Shown in pieces: positions 43,020 through 51,482 of a stretch of 64,000 nt of DNA. Each line of letters starts with the position of its first letter. Position 1 is the stretch's first letter. This DNA comes from Nereida sp965655635 (GTDB taxonomy: Bacteria; Pseudomonadota; Alphaproteobacteria; Rhodobacterales; Rhodobacteraceae), in contig NZ_CBFHHE010000009.1 in assembly GCF_965655635.1 (NCBI RefSeq), forward strand, positions 15,295 through 79,294. Reading direction: 5' to 3'. The notes beneath the pieces were generated by a model. That model did not search any database, was not told where the DNA came from, and saw only the letters and a list, made by a program, of their open reading frames with translations. A program made the translations under genes and the position numbers.

Positions 43020-44834
43020 ATGCCCGCACCCATGACAGGCGCCCAAATTGTTATCCAAGCCCTTAAAGAACAAGGCGTCGACACGATTTTCGGCTACCCC
43101 GGTGGCGCGGTGCTGCCGATCTATGACGAGATTTTTCAACAAAGCGACATCAACCACATTTTGGTCCGCCACGAGCAAGGCGCGACCCATGCCGCCGAAG
43201 GCTATGCCCGCGCGACAGGCAAACCCGGTGTCGTTTTGGTGACGTCTGGTCCAGGCGCCACAAACGCGGTGACAGGCCTTACGGATGCGCTTTTGGACAG
43301 CATCCCAATGATCGTTTTGTCCGGTCAGGTGCCGACATTCATGATCGGCTCTGACGCATTTCAGGAAGCCGACACCGTTGGCATCACGCGCCCCTGCACG
43401 AAACACAACTGGCTTGTGAAAGACACCGATGAGCTTGCTGGTACAATCCACGAGGCGTTTCACGTTGCCACATCTGGCCGTCCAGGCCCTGTGCTTGTGG
43501 ACATTCCCAAAGACGTCCAATTCGCCAAGGGCGAGTATCAGGCTGCCGCCCCCACCAAGTCGCACTACCAGCCCCAAGTAAAAGGCGACATGGCCACCAT
43601 TGAAGAATTGGCTGACGCTATGGCCAAGGCCAAGCGCCCGATCATCTATTCCGGTGGCGGCGTCATCAACTCTGGCCCCGCGGCATCACAGCTTTTGCGC
43701 GAATTGGTGGCGGCAACAAACTTCCCCATCACCTCAACCCTCATGGGCTTGGGCTGCTACCCTGCGTCTGGTGACAACTGGCTGGGCATGTTGGGCATGC
43801 ACGGGCTTTATGAAGCAAACATGGCGATGCATGATTGCGATCTGATGATCAACATCGGCGCACGTTTTGATGACCGGATCACGGGCCGCCTCGATGCGTT
43901 CTCGCCTGACTCAAAAAAGGCGCACATCGATATCGACGCCTCATCTATCAACAAAGTCATCCATGTGGATATGCCGATCCTTGGTGATGTGGCCCATGTG
44001 CTTGAGGACCTGCTGAACGTTTGGAAATCAAAGGGTCGCCAGACAAACAAAGAAGCGCTCACCACGTGGTGGAGCCAGATTGAAGACTGGCGCGCCGTGC
44101 GCTGTCTGTCGTTCAAGCCAGAAGGCAAAGTNNNNNNNNNNNNNNNNNNNNNNNNNNNNNNNNNNNNNNNNNNNNNNNNNNNNNNNNNNNNNNNNNNNNN
44201 NNNNNNNNNNNNNNNNNNNNNNNNNNNNNNNCTGACCCAAAAATACGACCGCTACATCACAACCGAAGTCGGCCAGCACCAGATGTGGGCGGCGCAGTAC
44301 CTCGGATTTGAAGACCCCAACCGTTGGATGACGTCCGGTGGTTTGGGCACAATGGGCTACGGCACCCCTGCTTCAATCGGTGTGCAAGCCGCGCACCGTG
44401 ACGCGCTGGTCATTAACGTGGCGGGTGAAGCTTCGTGGATGATGAACATGCAAGAGATGGGCACAGCGGTGCAATTCAACTTGCCTGTAAAGCAATTCAT
44501 TCTGAACAACGAACGGCTCGGCATGGTGCGCCAGTGGCAAGAATTGCTGCACGGCGAGCGTTATTCACAAAGCTGGTCAGAAGCCCTGCCCGACTTTGTA
44601 AAGCTCGCCGAAGCTTTTGGTGCCAAGGGCATTTTGTGTGAAGATGCTGCGGACCTGGACGATGCCATTATGGAAATGATCACCTACGACGGTCCGGTTA
44701 TTTTCGATTGCCTCGTTGAAAAACACGAAAACTGTTTCCCCATGATCCCATCGGGCAAGGCACACAACGAGATGCTCTTGGGCGACGCCAGCACCAAAGG
44801 TGCGATCGATGCAAAAGGCAGCGTGCTGGTCTAA
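43020..44834 (+). CDS. ilvB: Acetolactate synthase large subunit (interrupted by an assembly gap)
   Basis: TPP/FAD enzyme that makes acetolactate or acetohydroxybutyrate for Val, Leu and Ile. The N-terminal half has GAQIVIQALKEQGVDTIFGYPGGA, GRPGPVLVDIPKDVQ and a central FAD/Rossmann domain. After the 100-N run it resumes LTQKYDRYITTEVGQHQMWA, SGGLGTMGYG and the TPP/Mg region AGEASWMMNMQEMGTA ... LNNERLGMVRQWQ. The metal motif reads GEAS rather than the usual GDGS/GDAS. I start at 43020 after GGAGA; the longest frame begins with TTG seven codons earlier. Confidence 0.95.
   Translation: MPAPMTGAQIVIQALKEQGVDTIFGYPGGAVLPIYDEIFQQSDINHILVRHEQGATHAAEGYARATGKPGVVLVTSGPGATNAVTGLTDALLDSIPMIVLSGQVPTFMIGSDAFQEADTVGITRPCTKHNWLVKDTDELAGTIHEAFHVATSGRPGPVLVDIPKDVQFAKGEYQAAAPTKSHYQPQVKGDMATIEELADAMAKAKRPIIYSGGGVINSGPAASQLLRELVAATNFPITSTLMGLGCYPASGDNWLGMLGMHGLYEANMAMHDCDLMINIGARFDDRITGRLDAFSPDSKKAHIDIDASSINKVIHVDMPILGDVAHVLEDLLNVWKSKGRQTNKEALTTWWSQIEDWRAVRCLSFKPEGKXXXXXXXXXXXXXXXXXXXXXXXXXXXXXXXXXXLTQKYDRYITTEVGQHQMWAAQYLGFEDPNRWMTSGGLGTMGYGTPASIGVQAAHRDALVINVAGEASWMMNMQEMGTAVQFNLPVKQFILNNERLGMVRQWQELLHGERYSQSWSEALPDFVKLAEAFGAKGILCEDAADLDDAIMEMITYDGPVIFDCLVEKHENCFPMIPSGKAHNEMLLGDASTKGAIDAKGSVLV
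44132..44231. other. Assembly gap of 100 N inside ilvB
   Basis: Exactly 100 N is a placeholder for unknown length. By homology only about a dozen residues are expected between KPEGK and LTQKYD, so the true gap is probably close to 40 bases. The frame-preserving length is coincidental. Confidence 0.9.
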
Positions 44835-44925
44835 CACCCGCACGACCCTTCGCTCTTATCGGCCTGACGCCCCTCAAGACGGGCGCGTCAGGCCCACACA
44901 AAACATACATGAATTGAGACACCCA

Positions 44926-45489
44926 ATGGCTGCACTGAAACTCAAGAAAGGCGCATCAAGCCACAGCGCCTACAACCTTCGCCCAACCTTTTCTGACGTA
45001 GAAGAACGCCACGCCCTTGCGGTATTGGTCGCCAACGAAGCGGGCGTTCTGGCGCGCGTCATCGGACTTTTCTCAGGGCGCGGCTACAACATCGAAAGCC
45101 TGACAGTCGCGGAAGTAGATCACGAGAAGCAGCTGTCGCGCATCACGATCGTAACAACCGGCACCCCGCAGATGATTGAGCAAATCAAAGCACAAGTGGG
45201 CCGGATTGTGGCGGTGTACGACGTGCATGATCTTACTGTTGAAGGCCCCGCCGTTGAACGTGAGTTGGCCCTTTTCAAAGTTACAGGGACCGGCGACAAG
45301 CGCATAGAAGCACTGCGTCTGGCCGAGATTTTTCGCGCCAACGTTGTGGACAGCACCCTTGATAGTTTCGTTTTTGAAATCACTGGCGACGTCGGGAAAA
45401 TCGACGCATTTGCCGATCTGATGCGCCCCATCGGCCTAGTCGAAATGGCCCGCACAGGCGTAGCAGCCCTTTCACGCGGACCAGAATAG
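44926..45489 (+). CDS. ilvN: Acetolactate synthase small (regulatory) subunit
   Basis: ACT-domain regulatory subunit that gives the large subunit its valine feedback. The 187-residue product has the ACT start ERHALAVLVANEAGVLARVIGLFSGRGYNIESLTVA (about 27-62), VYDVHDLTVE near 100 and a C-terminal ACT-like domain (RIEALRLAEIFRANVVDSTLDSFVFEITGD). I start at 44926; the longest frame begins inside ilvB. Also named ilvH. Cotranscribed with ilvB. Confidence 0.95.
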   Translation: MAALKLKKGASSHSAYNLRPTFSDVEERHALAVLVANEAGVLARVIGLFSGRGYNIESLTVAEVDHEKQLSRITIVTTGTPQMIEQIKAQVGRIVAVYDVHDLTVEGPAVERELALFKVTGTGDKRIEALRLAEIFRANVVDSTLDSFVFEITGDVGKIDAFADLMRPIGLVEMARTGVAALSRGPE

Positions 45490-45522
45490 ATGCCAATTTA
45501 CAATAAGTTACCGATAAAAGCT

Positions 45523-45560
45523 AAAGCTCCTCGCACTGAACAAGCGCGAGGAGCTTTTCA
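45523..45560 (+). terminator. Intrinsic terminator of ilvB-ilvN
   Basis: AAAGCTCCTCGC (45523-45534) pairs perfectly with GCGAGGAGCTTT (45546-45557), followed by more T. The strongest terminator stem in the window apart from that at 50802. Confidence 0.9.
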
Positions 45561-45572
45561 TTTCGCGCACAG

Positions 45573-45617
45573 CTTCTTTTGTTGGGAAATATCTCGGGGT
45601 GTGGGGCAGCGCCCCAC
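45573..45617 (+). repeat. Dispersed intergenic repeat, copy 3, with attached hairpin
   Basis: CTTCTTTTGT, four variable bases, AAATATC as in copies 1 and 2, then CGGGGT and a palindrome GTGGGGC-AGC-GCCCCAC (45601-45617). It lies in the 325-base gap between the convergent ilvN and nrdJ. Confidence 0.65.
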
Positions 45618-45674
45618 CGGATGCACGCCTGCAAAAACAGCGATTCCTTCTCTTTGCGCACACCACCACACCGA

Positions 45675-45704
45675 ACAAAAATGGGGGCGCCCAAAGGCGC
45701 CCCA
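45675..45704 (-). terminator. Intrinsic terminator of nrdJ
   Basis: A GGGGCGCC/GGCGCCCC stem (45682-45704) has a CAAA-type loop. On the minus strand it is followed by ATTTTTGTTC, 110 bases after the nrdJ stop. Confidence 0.65.
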
Positions 45705-45814
45705 GTTTGTTCAATCAGGCTCGTATAATTTACCGCTCTTACGTTGTTTTATGCCTGCGGCCTGATCGTCATGGGCGGCCCTCGCCTGCTCGCGCAGGGG
45801 GCCGCCGCATCTCT

Positions 45815-48800
45815 TTAGCTACAGCCGGATGTGCCGCCGCAGGTGTTGCACTTCATACAGGTGCCGTTGCGCACCAGCGTGTAGTTGCCGCACTCGCCGC
45901 AGGCCTCACCCTCATAGCCTTGCATCTTCGCTTTGGCACGGGCGTCCATCTGTACACCGCCACCTGCGACAGCCGCTTCGGCTACGGCCACGCCAGTTGC
46001 GCCATCAGCCACCACAGGGGTTACTGGCGCCACAGACGCTGTCTCGGTCATGCCCATTTGGCCGCCCTGCAACACAGTCAACTCTTGGGGCAAACGCTTG
46101 CGCAGATAGCCTGTTGAGCTGATTGTCTTGAGCGCTTCAAGGGTGCGCGTCGCAGCAGTGTCAGACACTTCTTTAACGTTGCTCACGCCCTCTTGCTCAC
46201 CGCGGCCGATATCATCAAATGTGGCGCCTTCAGGCTTCACATGGGCAAGATCGGTACGGTCAAGATATGACACAGCCAATTCGCGGAAGATGTAATCCAG
46301 CACGGATGTAGCGTTCTTGATGCTGTCGTTGCCTTGGACCATGCCCGCAGGCTCAAACTTGGTGAAGGTAAACGCATCGACGAACTCCTCAAGCGGCACA
46401 CCATATTGCAAACCAACAGACACCGCGATGGCGAAGTTGTTCATCATAGCGCGGAAGCCCGCCCCCTCTTTGTGCATATCGATGAAGATTTCACCAAGGT
46501 TGCCATCTGCGTACTCACCCGTGCGCAGATACACTTTGTGCCCACCCACGTTGGCTTTTTGGGTATAGCCCTTGCGGCGCTGTGGCATCTTTTCGCGGTG
46601 CGATTTGATGACCTCTTTGACTACAACCTTCTCGATGATCTTTTCGGCGATCACTTGTGCTTTCTCCATGGTGGAGCCGTTTTCAAGTACATCAGCCGCC
46701 TCATCATCATCCTCGACCAAGGCCGCAGCAAGCGGCTGGCTGAGTTTTGAGCCGTCACGGTACAGCGCGTTCGCTTTCACACCCAAGGACCAAGACAGCT
46801 CATAGGCTTTCTGGCAGTCCTCGATCGTAGCATCGTTTGGCATGTTGATCGTCTTGCTGATCGCGCCAGAGATGAACGACTGGGCAGCGGCCATCATGGT
46901 GATGTGGCTGTCGACGCTCAGGAAACGCTCGCCTTTCTTGCCACACGGGTTGGCACAATCGAAGATCGCATAGTGCTCTTTCTTCAAGTGTGGCGCACCC
47001 TCTAGGGTCATCGTTCCGCAAACGTGGTCGTTGGCTGCGTTGATGTCCGCTTTGGTGAAGCCCAAGTGCGTCAACAGATCAAACGTTGGATCAGCAAGCT
47101 TGTCCTGCGGAATACCCAGGACATTGGTGCAGAACTCTGCGCCCAAGGTCCACTGGTTGAACACAAAGCGGATGTCGAAGGCTGATGCCAACGCAGCTTC
47201 CACTTTTTCAAGCTCGGCTTGGCCGAAACCATGACCGATAAGTGCAGTGTGGTTGATGCCCGGCGCGTTGCCCATTGAGGCGTGACCAACAGCGTAGCTG
47301 ACGATCTCTTCGATCTGCGCGCTGCCGTAGCCAAGCTTTTCAAGGGCTGCTGGTACAGAGCGGTTGATGATCTTGAAGTAACCACCGCCCGCAAGCTTCT
47401 TGAATTTCACCAGTGCGAAGTCTGGCTCAATGCCTGTGGTATCACAATCCATGACCAAGCCGATTGTGCCTGTTGGTGCAACAACTGTGGCTTGGGCGTT
47501 GCGGTAACCGTGGGCTTCGCCAAGGCTCAGCGCTTCGTCCCATGCGGATTGCGCCAATTCGATCAAGCTTTTGTCTGGGCAGGACGCGTGGTCCAATGCA
47601 ACTGGCTTGATCTCAAGGTTCTCATAGCCGTCTGTCTTGCCGTAGGCCGCTGTGCGGTGGTTACGGATGACGCGCAGCATGTGGTCTGCGTTCTTTTTGT
47701 ACCCTGGGAACGGACCCAACTCACCGGCCATTTCCGCGGATGTGGCATAGCTGACGCCAGTCATGATTGCAGTCAACGCACCGCAAAGCGCACGGCCTTC
47801 ATCACTGTCATAAGAGTAGCCCATATTCATCAGCAAACCGCCGATGTTTGCATAGCCCAAACCAAGTGTGCGGAAGTCATATGAGCGTTGCGCGATCTCT
47901 TTGGACGGGAACTGCGCCATCATCACAGACACCTCAAGGGTGACCGTCCACAGACGGCACGCGTGCATGTAGTCTTCTGACTGGAACACACCGTCCTTGA
48001 GAAACGTCAGCAGGTTCATGGATGCAAGGTTACAGGCCGTGTCATCAAGGAACATGTACTCTGAACACGGGTTGGAACCACGAATTTCACCGTCTTCTGG
48101 GCAAGTGTGCCACGCGTTAACTGTGTCGTGGTATTGGATGCCCGGATCGGCACAGGCCCAAGCTGCGTGGCCTACTTTTTCCCACAAATCGCGGGCTTGG
48201 ACGGTTTTGAAAACTTTACCGTCTGTGCGGTTGATCAAATCCCATGTGCCATCTGCTTCAACGGCCTTCAGGAACGCATCAGTCACGCGGATCGAGTTGT
48301 TCGAGTTCTGACCAGATACAGAGTTATAGGCTTCTGAATCCCAATCCGTGTCGTATGTGGGGAACTCAATCGAGGTGTGGCCTTGCTTTGCGTAATCCAG
48401 AACGCGCTTGATGTATGTCTCGGGGATCGCAACTTTCTTGGCGGACTTCACCGCTTCCTTCAGTTGTGGGTTGGTCTTTGGATCATAGGCATCCTCTTGC
48501 GAGCCGTCCCATGCTTTGATCGCCGCAAAAATCGCGTTGAGCTTTTGCTCGTGCATTTTTGAGCCAGCAACGATGGATGCTACTTTTTGCTCTTCAAGCA
48601 CCTTCCACTCGATGAACTCTTCAATATCAGGGTGGTCCGCATCGACGATAACCATCTTGGCCGCGCGGCGTGTTGTGCCACCAGACTTGATCGCACCTGC
48701 AGCGCGGTCACCAATTTTCAAAAAGCCCATCAGACCGGATGATTTACCACCGCCAGAGAGCCCCTCACCCGACGCACGCAGGCTTGAGAAGTTTGTGCCT

Positions 48801-49468
48801 GTGCCAGAGCCATATTTGAACAAACGCGCTTCACGCACCCAAAGGTCCATGATGCCGCCTTCATTTACCAGATCATCCGCAACAGATTGAATAAAGCACG
48901 CGTGTGGCTGTGGGTGCTCATAGCTGCTGGTGGATTTTGTCAGTTTGCCGGTCTTGTGGTCTACATAGTGGTGGCCTTGCGCAGGACCGTCGATACCGTA
49001 GGCCCAGTGCAAGCCAGTGTTGAACCACTGCGGGCTGTTCGGCGCGGCGCGCTGTGTCGCCAACATGTAGCGCATCTCATCGAAATACGCGCGGGCGTCG
49101 GCTTCAGTGGTGAAATACCCACCTTTCCAACCCCAGTATGTCCACGCGCCTGCCAGACGGTCAAAAACTTGCTTCGCAGATGTCTCACCACCGAAGGTCG
49201 CGCCTTTTGCTGGCTTGGACCGCCAAAGGAACTCAGGGACATCCTTCTCAGCTACTTTTTCAACTTTGGACGGCACGCCCGCTTTGCGGAAATACTTTTG
49301 CGCAATCACGTCGCTGGCAACTTGGCTCCAGCTGGAGGGAACTTCCAGATCTTCGAGTTGAAACACAATCGTGCCATCGGGGTTCCGGATTTCCGAAACT
49401 GTCTTGATAAAGTCCAGTTCGGCGTATGCGTCTTTGCCGGCGGCGGTAAATGTGCGGTCGATTTTCAT
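45815..49468 (-). CDS. nrdJ: Adenosylcobalamin-dependent (class II) ribonucleoside-diphosphate reductase NrdJ
   Basis: Reduces ribonucleotides to deoxyribonucleotides using coenzyme B12. The 1217-residue protein has APNSPQWFNTGLHWAYG near 147, HACFIQSVADDLV near 192, the barrel motifs SGTGTNFSSLRASGE near 227, NPCSEYMFLDDTACNL with the active-site Cys near 478, and PTGTIGLVMDCDTTGIEPDF near 672. A C-terminal zinc-ribbon tail (CGECGNYTLV ... CMKCNTCGGTSGCS) is used to re-reduce the active site. Class II RNR works with or without oxygen. It faces ilvN and has a long regulatory region upstream. Confidence 0.96.
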   Translation of the reverse strand: MKIDRTFTAAGKDAYAELDFIKTVSEIRNPDGTIVFQLEDLEVPSSWSQVASDVIAQKYFRKAGVPSKVEKVAEKDVPEFLWRSKPAKGATFGGETSAKQVFDRLAGAWTYWGWKGGYFTTEADARAYFDEMRYMLATQRAAPNSPQWFNTGLHWAYGIDGPAQGHHYVDHKTGKLTKSTSSYEHPQPHACFIQSVADDLVNEGGIMDLWVREARLFKYGSGTGTNFSSLRASGEGLSGGGKSSGLMGFLKIGDRAAGAIKSGGTTRRAAKMVIVDADHPDIEEFIEWKVLEEQKVASIVAGSKMHEQKLNAIFAAIKAWDGSQEDAYDPKTNPQLKEAVKSAKKVAIPETYIKRVLDYAKQGHTSIEFPTYDTDWDSEAYNSVSGQNSNNSIRVTDAFLKAVEADGTWDLINRTDGKVFKTVQARDLWEKVGHAAWACADPGIQYHDTVNAWHTCPEDGEIRGSNPCSEYMFLDDTACNLASMNLLTFLKDGVFQSEDYMHACRLWTVTLEVSVMMAQFPSKEIAQRSYDFRTLGLGYANIGGLLMNMGYSYDSDEGRALCGALTAIMTGVSYATSAEMAGELGPFPGYKKNADHMLRVIRNHRTAAYGKTDGYENLEIKPVALDHASCPDKSLIELAQSAWDEALSLGEAHGYRNAQATVVAPTGTIGLVMDCDTTGIEPDFALVKFKKLAGGGYFKIINRSVPAALEKLGYGSAQIEEIVSYAVGHASMGNAPGINHTALIGHGFGQAELEKVEAALASAFDIRFVFNQWTLGAEFCTNVLGIPQDKLADPTFDLLTHLGFTKADINAANDHVCGTMTLEGAPHLKKEHYAIFDCANPCGKKGERFLSVDSHITMMAAAQSFISGAISKTINMPNDATIEDCQKAYELSWSLGVKANALYRDGSKLSQPLAAALVEDDDEAADVLENGSTMEKAQVIAEKIIEKVVVKEVIKSHREKMPQRRKGYTQKANVGGHKVYLRTGEYADGNLGEIFIDMHKEGAGFRAMMNNFAIAVSVGLQYGVPLEEFVDAFTFTKFEPAGMVQGNDSIKNATSVLDYIFRELAVSYLDRTDLAHVKPEGATFDDIGRGEQEGVSNVKEVSDTAATRTLEALKTISSTGYLRKRLPQELTVLQGGQMGMTETASVAPVTPVVADGATGVAVAEAAVAGGGVQMDARAKAKMQGYEGEACGECGNYTLVRNGTCMKCNTCGGTSGCS

Positions 49469-49664
49469 ATCTCGGAGCCCTGTCCCTGTAAGATGTTAAC
49501 TACAAAACACGCAACGGCGCGTCTTGGCTGATGATGATAGGGACAAATTTTCTGCTCAGTGCCTCGGTTACCCGTAGCTCTGCCGGAGCGCGTCTTGGCA
49601 ATTGGCGCCACGCACATCCTATATTTGTTGTGGTCTTTTGAACCTGTCCCCACCAACCTGTGCG

Positions 49665-49680
49665 CCACTATATATGGTGG
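49665..49680. promoter_or_regulatory. NrdR-like box upstream of nrdJ
   Basis: CCACTATATATGGTGG is a 16-base near-perfect palindrome close to the NrdR consensus ACACwATATATwGTGT. The TATATA core could also be the nrdJ -10. NrdR represses RNR genes when dATP is high. A second box at the usual 31-base spacing is not clear. Confidence 0.6.
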
Positions 49681-49822
49681 CCACCTTGTCAGCCTGCACA
49701 AACTGACGTAGTTTCACCTACGTGGTCAACGGTTTTTTATTAATCAAAGTCTCAAAATGGTATTGACGGTAAGGGGCCTATTATGAGCCAGACACAATCA
49801 TGTGATTCATGTGCGCGAAGGC

Positions 49823-49938
49823 TGTGGATAACTGTGATTTCGTCCGCAACATGAACAACCGGATTTTTCCTTTTATTCCCGTAGTTTTATCGCGGCACTT
49901 TAAGAAATCAGCAGACTTTATCCAGACGCTTTTCCACA
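49823..49938. promoter_or_regulatory. Cluster of three DnaA boxes
   Basis: TGTGGATAA at 49823-49831 is a perfect box on the minus strand. TTATCCAGA at 49918-49926 and TTTTCCACA at 49930-49938 each differ from TTATCCACA by one base. They lie within 116 bases in AT-rich DNA about 350-470 bases upstream of nrdJ. Confidence 0.55.
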
Positions 49939-50249
49939 GGCTAGCAGAATTTACGGCCAGCGCACTTGGATTAATGGATTGCTAAAATTGTTTTACTAAA
50001 AAGGAAAATCAGCAAAACCTACCATTATCAAAAGTATCAATTATGCGGCAGATGATAGCAAATGTGGAGAGGTGCACGGCCTTTGCCACTAAATGTAGCA
50101 CACATTCAATAAACCACTCCGAATCTAACACTACTATTATTTGTGCGGAATGAAGCAGAAGACAGCCGCCCTGCTCAGTACATGGTTAGATGTGTGGCGC
50201 CAGTACAGACTACCCGCTGGGCACTGGCTCAATAACTAATGTGGTGAAG

Positions 50250-50326
50250 TGGTCGGGACGGCAAGATTCGAACTTGCGACCTACGGTACCCAAAACCGTC
50301 GCGCTACCAGGCTGCGCTACGCCCCG
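50250..50326 (-). tRNA. tRNA-Pro (anticodon TGG)
   Basis: On the minus strand a 77-base cloverleaf folds by hand. The acceptor CGGGGCG pairs with CGTCCCG (one G-T pair), D stem GCGC/GCGC. The anticodon stem ACGGT/ACCGT has the loop TTTGGGT, anticodon TGG. The T arm GCAAG-TTCGAAT-CTTGC, discriminator A and encoded CCA complete it. It lies 43 bases after the DUF192 stop on the same strand, so it may be processed from a shared transcript. Reads CCA/CCG codons. Confidence 0.95.
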
Positions 50327-50369
50327 ACTGGTGCTGCGTTTAATCCGCCTTTGCGCAAATGAAAAGCCC

Positions 50370-50822
50370 CTAACACGGCCAAGATGCAACTTCTTTGTCA
50401 AAAATTTCATGCCGCATCTCAGATCCCGCATTGATCCCGTAAATCTCGGACAATCCGCCGTTAATTTCGAGCACATACATGATGTTATCGCCCCCAGGGA
50501 TCGGTGTCAGATCACCAGGAACCGCGTTTGAGTGAACTTTGCGCACCACCCCATCCTCACTGGCAAAGATCATATCAAGCGGGATCAACGTATTCTTCAT
50601 CCAGAACGCGACGGTTTGTGGGCGCTCATACACAAATAACATCCCTGCCCCGCGCGGCATGTCTTCGCGAAACATCAACCCTTGGGCACGCGCAGCGGGA
50701 TCAGCTACGACTTCAACGTCAAAAACGGCCTTACCCCATGTGCCGCGCAATTCTATCTGGCTGTCGGAACACGCAGCCTGCGCGCCAAACGGCAGGACAA
50801 CAAAAAAGCACGCAGCGGCCAT
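50370..50822 (-). CDS. DUF192 family secreted protein
   Basis: The 150-residue protein has a signal peptide (AAACFFVVLPFGAQA) and the DUF192 domain: FDVEVVADPAARAQGLMFREDMP, GMLFVYERPQTVAFWMKNTLIPLDMIFAS (about 62-90) and a C-terminal YVLEINGGLSEIYGI. DUF192 proteins are small periplasmic proteins of unknown biochemical role. The start at 50822 is the only good ATG, and it sits in the loop of the cspA terminator (50802-50838). Expression must cope with that hairpin. Confidence 0.85.
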   Translation of the reverse strand: MAAACFFVVLPFGAQAACSDSQIELRGTWGKAVFDVEVVADPAARAQGLMFREDMPRGAGMLFVYERPQTVAFWMKNTLIPLDMIFASEDGVVRKVHSNAVPGDLTPIPGGDNIMYVLEINGGLSEIYGINAGSEMRHEIFDKEVASWPC

Positions 50823-50838
50823 CGCTACGTGCTTTTTT
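50802..50838 (-). terminator. Strong intrinsic terminator enclosing the DUF192 start codon
   Basis: On the minus strand AAAAAAGCACG-T-AGCG pairs with CGCT-G-CGTGCTTTTTT: eleven outer pairs, one mismatch, four inner pairs, loop ATGGC. The T6 tail makes it an intrinsic terminator 21 bases after the cspA stop. The start ATG (50820-50822) is in the loop. Confidence 0.85.
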
Positions 50839-50859
50839 AAAATCGTTCGAAAGATGGAA

Positions 50860-51423
50860 TTACTGACGCTCGACTGCGAAATCCCATGTGCAGACTTGCG
50901 CTGCCATTTTACCGCGCTCACCGTCGATGACACGGATGCCAACGGCTTCGCCGCTTTGAAGATCTGCCAGACCGGAACGGCGCAGTACTTCAACATGCAC
51001 AAAGATGTCTTCATCAAAGCCAAACACATTTGCAAAACCGAAACCTTTGGTTTTGTCGAACCACTTAACGCGGGATGGCTCAAGCTCGATCTTTTGCAGC
51101 TCTTCGGGGCTGACGTGGACAAACTCGCCCAGTGTGCTGGTGCCGTCGTCTTCTGCTGGTGTGATCTCAAGGACCTCAACTGCCTGCACGCCGCGATCTG
51201 TGTGTTGAATTGCGACCTCAATTTCTGTGCCCTCCGCGATGGAGCCCTGGCCGAAATTACGCAAAACATTCGCGTGTAACAAAATGTCTGGACCACCGTC
51301 GTCAGCCACAACAAATCCAAAACCCTTAACCGGGTCAAACCATTTAACGACGCCAAATACGATCTCTTCTTCAACGTCTACGTTCTCAATATTCTGCTGT
51401 TCTTGCATTTTGCACATAACCAT
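50860..51423 (-). CDS. Double cold-shock-domain protein
   Basis: The protein has two cold-shock domains in tandem, as often in alphaproteobacteria. Domain 1 has VFGVVKWFDPVKGFGFVVADDG with DILLHANVL (about 22-57 of the product). Domain 2 has SRVKWFDKTKGFGFANVFGFDEDIFVHVEVL (about 116-146). KGFGF and DI-F/L-VH are the RNA-binding RNP motifs. An acidic linker joins them. The start is uncertain: candidates at 51444, 51423 (chosen, 187 residues) and 51417. The gene is followed by a very strong terminator and preceded by a perfect 11-base-pair hairpin in its leader. Confidence 0.9.
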   Translation of the reverse strand: MVMCKMQEQQNIENVDVEEEIVFGVVKWFDPVKGFGFVVADDGGPDILLHANVLRNFGQGSIAEGTEIEVAIQHTDRGVQAVEVLEITPAEDDGTSTLGEFVHVSPEELQKIELEPSRVKWFDKTKGFGFANVFGFDEDIFVHVEVLRRSGLADLQSGEAVGIRVIDGERGKMAAQVCTWDFAVERQ

Positions 51424-51482
51424 CCCGCTTTGGGGACGCTCCATCTATAACTACACCACGAATTACTCTGCTGAAGGTTCCG

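Larger units (their letters stand above)
49469..50249. other. Long non-coding region upstream of nrdJ
   Basis: About 780 bases without a credible gene. The half near nrdJ holds its leader and promoter with a NrdR-like box. The far half (about 49740-50160) is clearly AT-richer than its surroundings and holds three DnaA boxes. An 18-base inverted repeat ACGTAG-TTTCAC-CTACGT lies at about 49706-49723. Confidence 0.7.

Noticed and set aside
45490..45765. Plus-strand frames after ilvN
   Set aside because: They run through the ilv terminator, the repeat copy and the nrdJ terminator; no start signal or family features.
49469..49740. Cobalamin riboswitch before the B12-dependent nrdJ
   Set aside because: I looked for the conserved B12-box (GCCACTG and AGnCAGGAnACC-type segments) on both strands and saw none.
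49740..50160. Chromosome origin (oriC)
   Set aside because: AT-rich DNA with three DnaA boxes fits loosely, but none of the usual origin neighbours of Rhodobacterales (hemE, gidAB, parAB, dnaA) is nearby. Kept as a regulatory candidate only.
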